A stretch of DNA of 24,071 nucleotides from Clostridiales bacterium UBA5888. GTDB lineage: Bacteria > Bacillota > Clostridia > Oscillospirales > Oscillospiraceae. The stretch lies in contig DJEW01000010.1 in the NCBI GenBank assembly GCA_002431965.1, positions 80,131 to 104,201 of the forward strand. Direction: 5' to 3'. The position numbers were made by a program, and so were the translations under genes. The notes below the pieces were generated by a model. It searched no databases. It was given only the letters and a program-made list of their open reading frames with translations, and had not been told where the DNA came from. Shown piece by piece: positions 8,266 to 16,429 of the stretch. The number at the start of each line of letters is the position of its first letter. Positions within the stretch are counted from its first letter, which is position 1.

Positions 8266-8774
8266 CCTTGAATATTAACCTCAAAGAGATATTTTCCGGC
8301 GAAAACATAAAGCGCCTGCTGAAGTATGCGCTTTATATGTTCCTCTCGCTTGTGGCGCAGAATATGCTCTTCACGCAGCTGCGTCCGTTCGGCGTGTGCC
8401 CGCTGGTGCTGCCGGCAGTGGCCGTCGCGGTGGGTATGTTCGAGGGCGCGACGTTCGGCGCGGTGTTCAGCCTCATAATGGGTATTTTCGCAGATATGGC
8501 GTTTATTGAGAACACCATTACCTTCACCGTGCTCTTCCCCGCGCTGAGCTTTGCCGCGGGCTTCGTGTCGCAGTTTTTCATCAACCGGCGCTTTTTCGCG
8601 TTCATGCTCGCCGCGTTTGCGGCGCTGCTGATAACCGGCGCGGTGCAGATGCTCAAGACCGCCGCCATGGACGTCTGGTCGGGCTCAATGATCGTGACGG
8701 TGCTGCTGCAGACTCTGTGGTCGCTGCCTCCCGCCGTGCTGGCGTATTTTCCGGCGGCGGAATGGATAGAGTAG
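8262..8774 (+). CDS. mreD: Rod shape-determining membrane protein MreD
   Basis: The 170-residue, strongly hydrophobic protein has about five membrane segments, starting near 20-37 (YALYMFLSLVAQNMLF). Its place between mreC and a class B PBP gene, its size and its hydrophobic pattern match MreD, a membrane component of the elongation machinery. Sequence conservation in this family is low, so the call rests largely on context. The ATG at 8262 overlaps the mreC stop in ATGA, the usual coupling. The basic amphipathic first 18 residues should stay cytoplasmic. Confidence 0.88.
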   Translation: MTLNINLKEIFSGENIKRLLKYALYMFLSLVAQNMLFTQLRPFGVCPLVLPAVAVAVGMFEGATFGAVFSLIMGIFADMAFIENTITFTVLFPALSFAAGFVSQFFINRRFFAFMLAAFAALLITGAVQMLKTAAMDVWSGSMIVTVLLQTLWSLPPAVLAYFPAAEWIE

Positions 8775-8825
8775 CCGCGCCGCAGCGCACTGCTTTGTGT
8801 TTCCCCTAGAGAAAGGATAAAACTT

Positions 8826-10991
8826 ATGCATCACAGACTTGTCAAAGACGGCAGAATTGCGGCGCTTATAGTGCTGATGCTGATACTGCTGTCGGTCTAC
8901 GCCTATGAGCTTTATCAGCTCCAGATAATAGAGGGCGAGAAATACTATAACCAGAGCAATGAGATAACCACGGAGGAGCGCGCCATAACCGCTGCCCGCG
9001 GCAATATTCTCGACCGCTATGGGCGCGTGCTCGTGAGCAATACGGAGGTATATAACCTCACTATCGACACCACGAAGCTCTTTGCAAACGAAAACCCGAA
9101 CGAAACGATACTGGGGCTTGTGAACATGGTGGAGGGCTATGGCGACGAGTATACGGACGACCTGCCTATCACGCGCGAACCTCCGTTTGAATACGACGAG
9201 AATATGACCGAGATACAGCGCACCATGCTCAAGGCGTATATCAAGGACAAAAAGGACGATCTGAAGGAGCTTGCCGTTGACCCGGAGAACCCCACCGCGG
9301 TGGAGCTTATGAGCTATATGCGCACGCGCTATGAGATAGACAACAGCTATTCTGCGCAGGAGATGCGCATTATTGCCGGCGTGCGCTATTCCATCAACGT
9401 CCGCTACGCCATAAATACGGCAGATTATGTCTTCGTCGAGAATGCGAGCATGAAGCTTATCACCTCCATAATGGAGAACAAGCTCGCCGGCATAAACGTC
9501 AACCGCGCATATAAGCGCGAGTACGGCACGGACTACGCCGCGCACATTCTCGGCTATGTCGGACTTATGACGCAGGAGGAGTATGAAAAATACTCCCTGC
9601 TCAAATATTCAACGGACGCCTATGTCGGCAAGGACGGCGTCGAGTACGCCTTCGAGACGTATCTGCACGGCAAGGACGGCACGGTGCAGGAAACGAAAAA
9701 CGCCTCCGGCACGGTGCTGAGCACGGTGTACGTGGATGAACCCGTTCCCGGCAACCATATCTATCTCACCATAGACTCCATGCTGCAGGAGCAGACCGAG
9801 CGTATATTGAACGCCGGCGTAAACGACCTCATCAAGACCCGCGCGCAGGAGCGTGCGGAGGGGCTTGCCCGCGGCGATTACGACGAGAACATGAAGGACG
9901 AGATCACCGGCGCGGCGGCGGTCGTCGTCGCGGTGGACACGGGCGAGCCGCTTGCCATCGCAAGCTGGCCGACATTCGACGTGTCGAATATTATAGAAAA
10001 TTACCAGGAGCTTCTGGCAACGCCGAACGCGCCGCTCTTCAACCGTGCGCTCATGGGCGCCTACGCCCCCGGCTCCACCTTCAAGCCCGTCACGGCGATA
10101 GCGGCGCTGAACAAGGGCGTTATAAACACAGAGGACAAGGTCAAGTGTCAGGGCGTTTATACAAAGTATTCCGCCGAGGGCTACTCGCCTGAGTGCTGGA
10201 TCTGGAACGCGAACAAAAATGAGCACCTCACCCATCCGGAGGAAAATGTCGCCACGGCGCTGCGCGACTCGTGCAACTACTTCTTCTACACCATCGGCAA
10301 CGAGCTGGGCGTTGACTACCTCGGCGAGACGGCGCACGCTTTCAGCCTCGGCGTCTCCACGGGCATAGAGCTTGTCGAGACGACGGGCAACATGTCCAAC
10401 CGCGAAAACCACTATGACTACGCCGGCTCCGAGTGGCGTATAGGCGACACGCTGCAGGCCGCCATCGGTCAGTCCGACAGCATATTCTCACCCTTGCAGA
10501 TGGCGGAGTACGCCGCGACGCTTGCAAACTACGGCGACAGGCATTCCGCCTCCATCCTCAAGACTGTGCGCAGCTATGATTACAGCGAGAAGGTGTACGA
10601 GCGCGAGCCGGAGGTGCTCAGCCATGTTGAATCAGCAGAATATAACTGGGACGCTATAAAAGAGGGGATGCACCTGGTGGTCAACTACCCCGGCAACCAG
10701 CAGCTTTACGAGCTGTTCGCCAAGTGCAAGTTCACGCGCACGGGCGCAAACGGGCAGTACGGCGTCAACGGCAAGACCGGAACCGCCCAGAAAGGCGAGG
10801 GCATCACCAACGACGGTATGTTCATCTGCTATGCTCCTGCCGACGACCCGGAGATCGCCATCGCCGTCGTCGTTGAGCGCGGCGGCTCGGGCGCAAACAC
10901 GGCGTTCATCGCAAAAAACATCCTCGACGCTTACTATGTGATCCGCGGGTACAGCGATTCCTCCGAGGAGGAAATGGCGCTGCTGAAATGA
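8826..10991 (+). CDS. mrdA: Class B penicillin-binding protein 2 (elongation transpeptidase)
   Basis: The 721-residue protein is a class B PBP that cross-links peptidoglycan during side-wall or peripheral growth. It has one membrane anchor (about 11-27), a pedestal domain opening with the conserved AARGNILDRYGRVL (56-69), and a transpeptidase domain with all three active-site motifs: S417-T-F-K420, S482-C-N484 and K650-T-G652. The pedestal is expanded around 90-180 by an acidic, lysine-rich segment, which makes the protein longer than E. coli PBP2. The start at 8826 has AGAAAGGA upstream and follows mreD by 51 bases. The mreCD neighbourhood favours an MrdA/PBP2 role over the division enzyme FtsI. 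No rodA partner lies in the window. Confidence 0.92.
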   Translation: MHHRLVKDGRIAALIVLMLILLSVYAYELYQLQIIEGEKYYNQSNEITTEERAITAARGNILDRYGRVLVSNTEVYNLTIDTTKLFANENPNETILGLVNMVEGYGDEYTDDLPITREPPFEYDENMTEIQRTMLKAYIKDKKDDLKELAVDPENPTAVELMSYMRTRYEIDNSYSAQEMRIIAGVRYSINVRYAINTADYVFVENASMKLITSIMENKLAGINVNRAYKREYGTDYAAHILGYVGLMTQEEYEKYSLLKYSTDAYVGKDGVEYAFETYLHGKDGTVQETKNASGTVLSTVYVDEPVPGNHIYLTIDSMLQEQTERILNAGVNDLIKTRAQERAEGLARGDYDENMKDEITGAAAVVVAVDTGEPLAIASWPTFDVSNIIENYQELLATPNAPLFNRALMGAYAPGSTFKPVTAIAALNKGVINTEDKVKCQGVYTKYSAEGYSPECWIWNANKNEHLTHPEENVATALRDSCNYFFYTIGNELGVDYLGETAHAFSLGVSTGIELVETTGNMSNRENHYDYAGSEWRIGDTLQAAIGQSDSIFSPLQMAEYAATLANYGDRHSASILKTVRSYDYSEKVYEREPEVLSHVESAEYNWDAIKEGMHLVVNYPGNQQLYELFAKCKFTRTGANGQYGVNGKTGTAQKGEGITNDGMFICYAPADDPEIAIAVVVERGGSGANTAFIAKNILDAYYVIRGYSDSSEEEMALLK

Positions 10992-11019
10992 ATTGACGCG
11001 GATTTCAAGCAAAAAGTGG

Positions 11020-11048
11020 TTGCAGTTTGCAAAAAGTGTGTTTATAAT
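11020..11048 (+). promoter_or_regulatory. Sigma-A-type promoter for the mgsA-like/hisS/aspS genes
   Basis: TTGCAG (11020-11025) and TATAAT (11043-11048) are 17 bases apart, in an AT-rich island between the PBP2 stop and the mgsA-like start. The expected start of transcription is about 11055, leaving an untranslated leader of roughly 57 bases. Confidence 0.7.
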
Positions 11049-11111
11049 AAATAAAATGAAGAGATATAAGAAGAAAATATCATTTACCGGAGTCAGGAGA
11101 CAGAGAAGAGT

Positions 11112-11516
11112 ATGAATATTGCATTGATGGCACATGACAGAAAGAAAGAGCTGATGGTTCAGTTCTGCATCGCGTACTGCGGCATTCTTGCCGAGCATTC
11201 GCTCTGCGCCACGCACGTCACGGGCAAGCTCGTGTCAGAGGCGACGGGGCTGCCCATTACGCTCTACCTTCATGCCGACCAGGGCGGGGCGCAGCAGATA
11301 GGCGCGCGCATATCGTTCAATGAGATCGACCTTGTCCTCTTCTTCTGCGACCCGGCGAATCCCAGAGGCTTTGACGACATCAACAAGATAGAGCGCCTGT
11401 GCGACCAGTACCAGATCCCCTTTGCCACAAACGCCGCCACGGCGGAGGTGCTTGTGCAGGGGCTCAGACGCGGCGACCTTGACTGGCGCAACATCGTCAA
11501 CCCCCAGAAGCGCTGA
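11112..11516 (+). CDS. Methylglyoxal synthase-like protein with altered active site
   Basis: The 134-residue MGS-domain protein is of normal bacterial MgsA length and opens with NIALMAHDRKK, matching the MgsA start. True MgsA converts dihydroxyacetone phosphate to methylglyoxal. By alignment to the E. coli and Bacillus sequences as I recall them, the catalytic Asp of GGDQQ is Ala here (GGAQQ, A60), the later active-site His is F87, the Asp three residues on is I90, and the phosphate-binding Ser-Gly before GG is H54-A55. H8 and K12 remain. The fold is therefore kept, but classical activity looks unlikely; a ligand-binding or regulatory role is possible. Clostridial mgsA often sits near mre/rodA genes, so the position fits descent from it. 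AGGAGA precedes the start. Confidence 0.8.
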   Translation: MNIALMAHDRKKELMVQFCIAYCGILAEHSLCATHVTGKLVSEATGLPITLYLHADQGGAQQIGARISFNEIDLVLFFCDPANPRGFDDINKIERLCDQYQIPFATNAATAEVLVQGLRRGDLDWRNIVNPQKR

Positions 11517-11539
11517 AGGCAGCGCGGCGTATGATTCAC

Positions 11540-11565
11540 CAGCCCCCAAAATGTCAAGGGGGCTG
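11540..11565 (+). promoter_or_regulatory. Hairpin in the hisS leader
   Basis: CAGCCCCC (11540-11547) and GGGGGCTG (11558-11565) form a perfect 8-bp stem with a 10-base loop between the mgsA-like stop and hisS. No T tract follows, so it is not an ordinary terminator. The 90-base gap is too short for a complete T-box riboswitch. It may act as a stability or spacing element. Confidence 0.4.
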
Positions 11566-11606
11566 CGCGCATCAGTTACAGAATGACCGAAAGGATTTAT
11601 TTTTAT

Positions 11607-12962
11607 ATGGCAAAGGTTAAACCGCGCACGCTTTCCGGCTTTATGGAGCTGCTGCCTGCGGAGCAGATGAAGATGGAGCGCATGAAGGACATTCTGCGCA
11701 AAAGCTATGCCTCCTATGGCTTTACCCCGCTCGACACGCCCGTAATCGAATCGGCGGAGGTGCTGCTTGCCAAGGGCGGCGGGGAGACGGAAAAGCAGAT
11801 TTACCGCTTTCAAAAGGGCGACAGCGACCTGGCGCTGCGCTTTGATCTGACCGTGCCTCTCGCCAAATACGTCGCGGCGCACTATGCGGAGCTCAGCTTT
11901 CCGTTCCGGCGCTGCCAGATAGGCAAGGTGTACCGCGGGGAGCGCGCGCAGAAGGGGCGCTTCCGTGAGTTTTATCAGGCGGATATAGACGTCATCGGCG
12001 ACGGAAAGCTCGACATAATCAACGAGGCGGAGATCCCCGCCGTAATTTACGACACGTTCACCGCGCTCGGGCTGAAAAAATTCAAAATCCGCGTCAACAA
12101 CCGCAAGATTCTCAACGGCTTTTATGCCATGAACGGCATGAGCGAGCGCGCGGGCGACATTATGCGCACCGTGGACAAGCTCGACAAGATAGGCGCGGAG
12201 AAGGTGCGCCGGCTTCTCATCGACGAGGTGAAGATGCTGCCGTGCAAGGCGGAGAACGTGCTGGATTTCATGGCGATAAAGGGCACGAATGCCGAGGTCA
12301 TCGCCGCGCTGGAGCGCTACCGCGGCATGGACGCGACGTTTGATCAGGGGCTGGACGAGCTGAAGGCGGTGACGCGCTATCTCGCGCAGTTCGGCGTGCC
12401 GGAGGAGAATTTCGCAGTTGACCTGACTATCGCGCGCGGGCTGGACTATTACACCGGCACGGTGTACGAGACCGTGATGACCGACCACCCGGAGATAGGC
12501 TCGGTCTGCTCCGGCGGGCGGTATGACAGCCTTGCCGAGTACTATACAGACCGCGTGCTGCCCGGCGTCGGCATATCCATAGGGCTGACAAGGCTCTTTT
12601 ATGTGCTGAATGAGCAGGGGCTTCTCTCCGAAGAGACGGTGAGCGCGCCATGCGACGTGCTGGTGCTGCCGATGACGGAGGAGCTTGGCTATGCCATTTC
12701 CGCCGCGGCGGAGCTTCGCCGCGCGGGCATACGCACGCAGCTTTACGGCGAAAACAAAAAGTTCAAGGCGAAGATGAGCTACGCCGACAGAATCGGCGTG
12801 CCGTACGTTGTGTTCATCGGCGAGGACGAAATAAAAGAGGGCGTGCTCTCGGTGAAGAATATGCAGACCGGCGAGCAGCGCAAGCTCACCACGGCGCAGG
12901 CTGTGGCGGACATCGTGTCCGATCTTGATGAGCGCGCGGCGTATCCGCTCATCAACGACTGA
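11607..12962 (+). CDS. hisS: Histidyl-tRNA synthetase
   Basis: The 451-residue class II synthetase attaches histidine to tRNA-His in the cytosol. Motif 2 is in FRRCQIGKVYRGERAQKGRFR (100-120), the histidine-specific loop is RGLDYYTG (277-284), and motif 3 is GVGISIGLTRL (320-330). A C-terminal anticodon-binding domain follows from about 350. Where typical bacterial enzymes have LRPEGT, this one has LRFDLTVPLAKYVA (77-90), the pattern of the eukaryote/archaeal-like HisRS branch that also occurs in some bacteria. The start at 11607 is preferred over an ATG 8 codons earlier because AAAGGA lies between them, 11 bases before 11607. It is followed after 41 bases by aspS, a common Firmicute pairing. 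Confidence 0.94.
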   Translation: MAKVKPRTLSGFMELLPAEQMKMERMKDILRKSYASYGFTPLDTPVIESAEVLLAKGGGETEKQIYRFQKGDSDLALRFDLTVPLAKYVAAHYAELSFPFRRCQIGKVYRGERAQKGRFREFYQADIDVIGDGKLDIINEAEIPAVIYDTFTALGLKKFKIRVNNRKILNGFYAMNGMSERAGDIMRTVDKLDKIGAEKVRRLLIDEVKMLPCKAENVLDFMAIKGTNAEVIAALERYRGMDATFDQGLDELKAVTRYLAQFGVPEENFAVDLTIARGLDYYTGTVYETVMTDHPEIGSVCSGGRYDSLAEYYTDRVLPGVGISIGLTRLFYVLNEQGLLSEETVSAPCDVLVLPMTEELGYAISAAAELRRAGIRTQLYGENKKFKAKMSYADRIGVPYVVFIGEDEIKEGVLSVKNMQTGEQRKLTTAQAVADIVSDLDERAAYPLIND

Positions 12963-13003
12963 TTTGTTTAATCTTATTTTTGAGATAGAAGAGAGGGAAA
13001 TTT

Positions 13004-14788
13004 ATGTTTCAGTCCCGTACACATACCTGCAATGAGCTGAGGCTCGGCAATGTGGGCGAAAAGGTCAAGCTTGTCGGCTGGATGGAGAATGTCCGCGAGG
13101 TCGGCAGCAATTTTGCGTTTGTCGTCCTGCGCGACTTTTACGGCACGACGCAGGTGGTCGTGGAGACGGAGGACATGATGAAGATCGTCAAGTCCGTCAA
13201 CAAGGAGTCCACCATTTCCGTGGAGGGCGTTGTGCGCGAGCGCGCGAGTAAAAACCCGAAGCAGGACACCGGCGACGTTGAGGTCGTGCCGGAGAAGATA
13301 GAAATACTCGGCAAATGCCGCTACAATGAGCTGCCGTTTGAAATAAACCGCAGCCGCGAGGCGGACGAGAGCGCGAGACTGAAATACCGCTATCTCGATC
13401 TGAGAAACCCTGCCGTCAAAAAGAACATCATCCTCCGCTGCAACGTCATTTCGGCGCTGCGCCAGGCGATGACGGCGCACGGCTTTCTTGAGATAACCAC
13501 CCCCATTCTCACCGCATCCTCCCCGGAGGGCGCGCGCGACTATCTTGTTCCGGCGAGAAAACACCCCGGCAAGTTTTATGCCCTGCCGCAGGCACCCCAG
13601 CAGTTCAAGCAGCTTCTCATGACCTCCGGGTTTGACCGCTATTTCCAGATCGCACCGTGCTTCCGCGATGAGGACGCGCGCGGCGACCGCTCCCCGGGCG
13701 AATTCTATCAGCTGGATATGGAGATGGCGTTCGCCACGCAGGAGGACGTCTTTGCCGTGCTGGAGGACGTGCTGCCCCCGATATTCGCAAAATTCGGCAC
13801 TTATAACGTCGCGTCCGACGCGCCGTTCAAGCGCATCGGCTATGTGGAATCCATGGAGCGCTACGGCACGGATAAGCCGGATCTTCGCATCGACCTGCAC
13901 GTGGAGGACATCACCGCCCTCACCCGCGGCACGGAGTTTGCCCCGTTCAACGCCGAGGGCGCAGTCGTGAAGGCGATCGCCGTATCCGACTGCGAGCTGA
14001 CGAGAAAGCATATCGACAAGCTTTGCACCGATGTGGAGGTTCAGGCGGGCTCGAAGCCCTACTGGTTCAAGGTGGACGAGCACGGCGAGCTTGCCGGCGG
14101 CGTGGCGAAGTTCCTTGCCGAGCGCAAGGACGAGCTGACCGCGGCTCTTGATCTCAAGCCCAACACCCTTGTGGGCGTCGCCGCGGGCAAGAAGGAGCTT
14201 GCGCAGAAGACCGCCGGCGTCATGCTGAAAATGCTGGGCGCGGCGTGCCCCAACCATATGGACAAAGAGCGCTATGAGTTCTGCTGGATCGTCGATTTCC
14301 CCATGTACGAGATAGGTGAGGAGTCAGGCGAGCTGGAGTTCTGCCACAATCCGTTTTCCATGCCCGCAGGCGGGCTGGACGTGCTGCTGCGCGCTGAGCG
14401 CGGCGAGATAGACCCGCTCACCATCACCGCCGACCAGTATGACCTTGTCTGCAACGGCGTGGAGCTCAGCTCCGGCGCGGTGCGTAACCACGACCCGGAG
14501 ATCATGATAAAAGCGTTTGAGATGGTGCGCCTCGGCGAGGACGACGTCAAGCGCAAATTCCCCGCAATGTACAATGCGTTCTGCTACGGCGCCCCTCCCC
14601 ATGCCGGCATTGCCCCGGGCGTTGACCGCATGGTCATGCTCCTTGCGGGCGAGGACAGCATCCGCGAGATCATCCCCTTCCCCATGAACAAGAACGCCAT
14701 GGATGTGATGATGGGCGCGCCGTCCACGGTAGAGCAGAGGCAGCTGGACGAGCTGCATATCGCACTTGTGGGTGAGCTTGAAGAATAA
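13004..14788 (+). CDS. aspS: Aspartyl-tRNA synthetase
   Basis: The 594-residue bacterial-type AspRS has an OB-fold anticodon domain (1-105), a class II core, and the bacterial GAD insertion (about 305-410). Motif 2 reads FRDEDARGDRSPGEFYQLD (220-238), one residue longer than the common FRDEDLRADRQPEFTQ form; I recall this GEFYQLD variant from alphaproteobacteria and some clostridia. Motif 3 is GIAPGVDRMVM (535-545). Whether it is discriminating, or also charges tRNA-Asn, cannot be decided by eye; gatCAB is not in the window. AGAGAGGGAAA precedes the ATG. It shares the hisS transcript and ends at the strong terminator at 14793-14833. Confidence 0.95.
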   Translation: MFQSRTHTCNELRLGNVGEKVKLVGWMENVREVGSNFAFVVLRDFYGTTQVVVETEDMMKIVKSVNKESTISVEGVVRERASKNPKQDTGDVEVVPEKIEILGKCRYNELPFEINRSREADESARLKYRYLDLRNPAVKKNIILRCNVISALRQAMTAHGFLEITTPILTASSPEGARDYLVPARKHPGKFYALPQAPQQFKQLLMTSGFDRYFQIAPCFRDEDARGDRSPGEFYQLDMEMAFATQEDVFAVLEDVLPPIFAKFGTYNVASDAPFKRIGYVESMERYGTDKPDLRIDLHVEDITALTRGTEFAPFNAEGAVVKAIAVSDCELTRKHIDKLCTDVEVQAGSKPYWFKVDEHGELAGGVAKFLAERKDELTAALDLKPNTLVGVAAGKKELAQKTAGVMLKMLGAACPNHMDKERYEFCWIVDFPMYEIGEESGELEFCHNPFSMPAGGLDVLLRAERGEIDPLTITADQYDLVCNGVELSSGAVRNHDPEIMIKAFEMVRLGEDDVKRKFPAMYNAFCYGAPPHAGIAPGVDRMVMLLAGEDSIREIIPFPMNKNAMDVMMGAPSTVEQRQLDELHIALVGELEE

Positions 14789-14792
14789 CACA

Positions 14793-14833
14793 AAAAAGCC
14801 GTCGGCATATACTTTCACAGCCGACGGCTTTTT
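14793..14833 (+). terminator. Rho-independent terminator after aspS
   Basis: The 14-base arms AAAAAGCCGTCGGC (14793-14806) and GCCGACGGCTTTTT (14820-14833) pair perfectly around a 13-base loop, five bases after the aspS stop. The T run on the + side and A run on the other side make it potentially bidirectional. The comM start lies only 19 bases downstream. Confidence 0.92.
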
Positions 14834-14851
14834 CACAAAGGGAGTATGGCA

Positions 14852-16369
14852 ATGTTTTCCTCAATAAAGAGCATGGGTGTGAGCGGCGTCGGCGGGTACG
14901 AGGTTGCGGTGGAGGTGTATATCTCCGGCGGGCTGCCTGCGTTCGACATTGTGGGTCTGCCCGACGCGGCGGTGAAGGAGGCGCGCGAGCGCGTGCGCGC
15001 CGCGATAAAGAACAGCGGCTTCAAATTCCCGGTCAGCCGCATGACCGTCAACCTTGCTCCGGCGGACAAGAAGAAGGCCGGCACGGTGTACGATCTGCCG
15101 ATGCTCGTTGGCATACTGTCCGCCGCGGGAGACATCAGAACACCCGGGGATAAGTGCGCGTTCATCGGGGAGCTTTCGCTCACGGGCGAGGTGCGCCCGG
15201 TCGCGGGCGCGCTGCCGATGGCGCTTGCGGCGCAGCGCGCGGGGGTGGAGCATTTTTTCGTTCCGGCGGAGAACGCGCGCGAGGCGGCGTTTGCCGACGG
15301 GCTTTCGGTGTATCCGGTGAAGGATGTCGCACAGCTCACCGCGCACCTATCCGGCGAGACGCTTATAGAGTGCGCCGAGTGTCCTGACCTGCGCGGCGAC
15401 GACCTGCCGGCGCCGGATTTCGCGGACGTCAAGGGGCAGGAAAACGTCAAGCGCGCGTTTGAGATCGCGGCGGCGGGCGGGCATAATATTCTCATTGTGG
15501 GACCGCCGGGCGCGGGCAAGTCGATGATGGCAAAGCGCCTGCCCGGCATCCTGCCGGATATGAGCCGCGATGAAATGATAGAGACGACGGAGATACACTC
15601 CGTCGCTGGTCTGACCTGCGCCGGGCAGCCGATAGTTTCCCGCCGTCCGTTCCGCGCGCCGCACCACACTGTGTCAGCTGCGGGGCTGTCCGGGGGCGGC
15701 ACGATGCCGCGCCCGGGGGAGATCAGCCTTGCGCACAACGGCGTGCTGTTTCTCGATGAGCTGCCGGAATTCCGGCGCGACGCGCTGGAGGTGCTTCGCC
15801 AGCCGCTGGAGGACGGAGTGGTGACGGTGTCGCGCGTCGCGGGGACGCTGACGTTTCCGAGCCGGTTTATGCTGGTGTGCGCGATGAATCCGTGCAAATG
15901 CGGGTGGTATGGGCACCCGTCGGGGCGCTGCCGGTGCTCAGTGAACGATGTGCGCCGGTATCATTCGCGCATATCCGGACCGCTGCTGGACAGGATAGAC
16001 ATCATTGTCGAGGTGCCCGCGCTGGACTATGAAGAGCTGAAGAGAAAAACCCCGGCGGAAAGCTCCGCCGAGATAAAAAAGCGCGTGGATGCGGCGCGGC
16101 GCATCCAGCGCGAGCGCTACGCCGCCGACGGCACGATGTGCAACGCCCGCATAGACAGCGGGGAAGTGCGCAGGGTGTGCGCCGTGAGCGAGGAAGGGGA
16201 GGCGCTGATGCGCGCCGCGTTTGACAGCATGCACCTCTCCGCGCGCAGCTATGACCGCATTCTGCGCGTTGCGCGCACCATTGCAGACCTTGCCGGGAGC
16301 GAGGGAATAGAGAGCGAGCATATCGCCGAGGCGATACAGTACCGCACATACGATCTCAGCGTGGAATAA
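14852..16369 (+). CDS. comM: ComM/YifB family AAA+ branch-migration helicase (Mg chelatase-like)
   Basis: The 505-residue protein has an N-terminal Lon-C-like ChlI domain (1-170), a AAA+ core with Walker A GPPGAGKS (217-224) and Walker B VLFLDE (298-303), a cysteine cluster C348, C350, C360 and C362, and a C-terminal Mg-chelatase-type lid (about 400-500). ComM in gamma-proteobacteria is a hexameric helicase that promotes branch migration while incoming DNA recombines in natural transformation; Firmicute relatives are less studied. ATG occurs at both 14846 and 14852. AAGGGAG (14838-14844) is 1 base from the first and 7 from the second, so 14852 is chosen. It lies directly behind a terminator with no clear promoter of its own. 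Confidence 0.92.
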   Translation: MFSSIKSMGVSGVGGYEVAVEVYISGGLPAFDIVGLPDAAVKEARERVRAAIKNSGFKFPVSRMTVNLAPADKKKAGTVYDLPMLVGILSAAGDIRTPGDKCAFIGELSLTGEVRPVAGALPMALAAQRAGVEHFFVPAENAREAAFADGLSVYPVKDVAQLTAHLSGETLIECAECPDLRGDDLPAPDFADVKGQENVKRAFEIAAAGGHNILIVGPPGAGKSMMAKRLPGILPDMSRDEMIETTEIHSVAGLTCAGQPIVSRRPFRAPHHTVSAAGLSGGGTMPRPGEISLAHNGVLFLDELPEFRRDALEVLRQPLEDGVVTVSRVAGTLTFPSRFMLVCAMNPCKCGWYGHPSGRCRCSVNDVRRYHSRISGPLLDRIDIIVEVPALDYEELKRKTPAESSAEIKKRVDAARRIQRERYAADGTMCNARIDSGEVRRVCAVSEEGEALMRAAFDSMHLSARSYDRILRVARTIADLAGSEGIESEHIAEAIQYRTYDLSVE

Positions 16370-16383
16370 AGGATAAATACAGA

Positions 16384-16420
16384 AAAATGGCGGGTGACCG
16401 GAGCTGTCACTCGCCATTTT
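16384..16420. terminator. Bidirectional terminator between convergent comM and TSUP genes
   Basis: The 15-base arms 16384-16398 and 16406-16420 pair with one G-U wobble around a 7-base loop. Flanking TTTT and TTTTTC tracts occur on the + and minus sides respectively. It sits between the comM stop (16369) and the TSUP stop (16430), so one hairpin can serve both genes. Confidence 0.8.
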
Positions 16421-16429
16421 GGTATTTTC

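Noticed and set aside
11517..11606. T-box riboswitch before hisS
   Set aside because: The gap is about 90 bases, with a single 8-bp hairpin and no T-box sequence or terminator/antiterminator pair.
11235..14257. Long minus-strand frames opposite hisS and aspS (417 and 427 codons)
   Set aside because: They mirror two certain synthetase genes and show no domain; they are GC-bias shadows.
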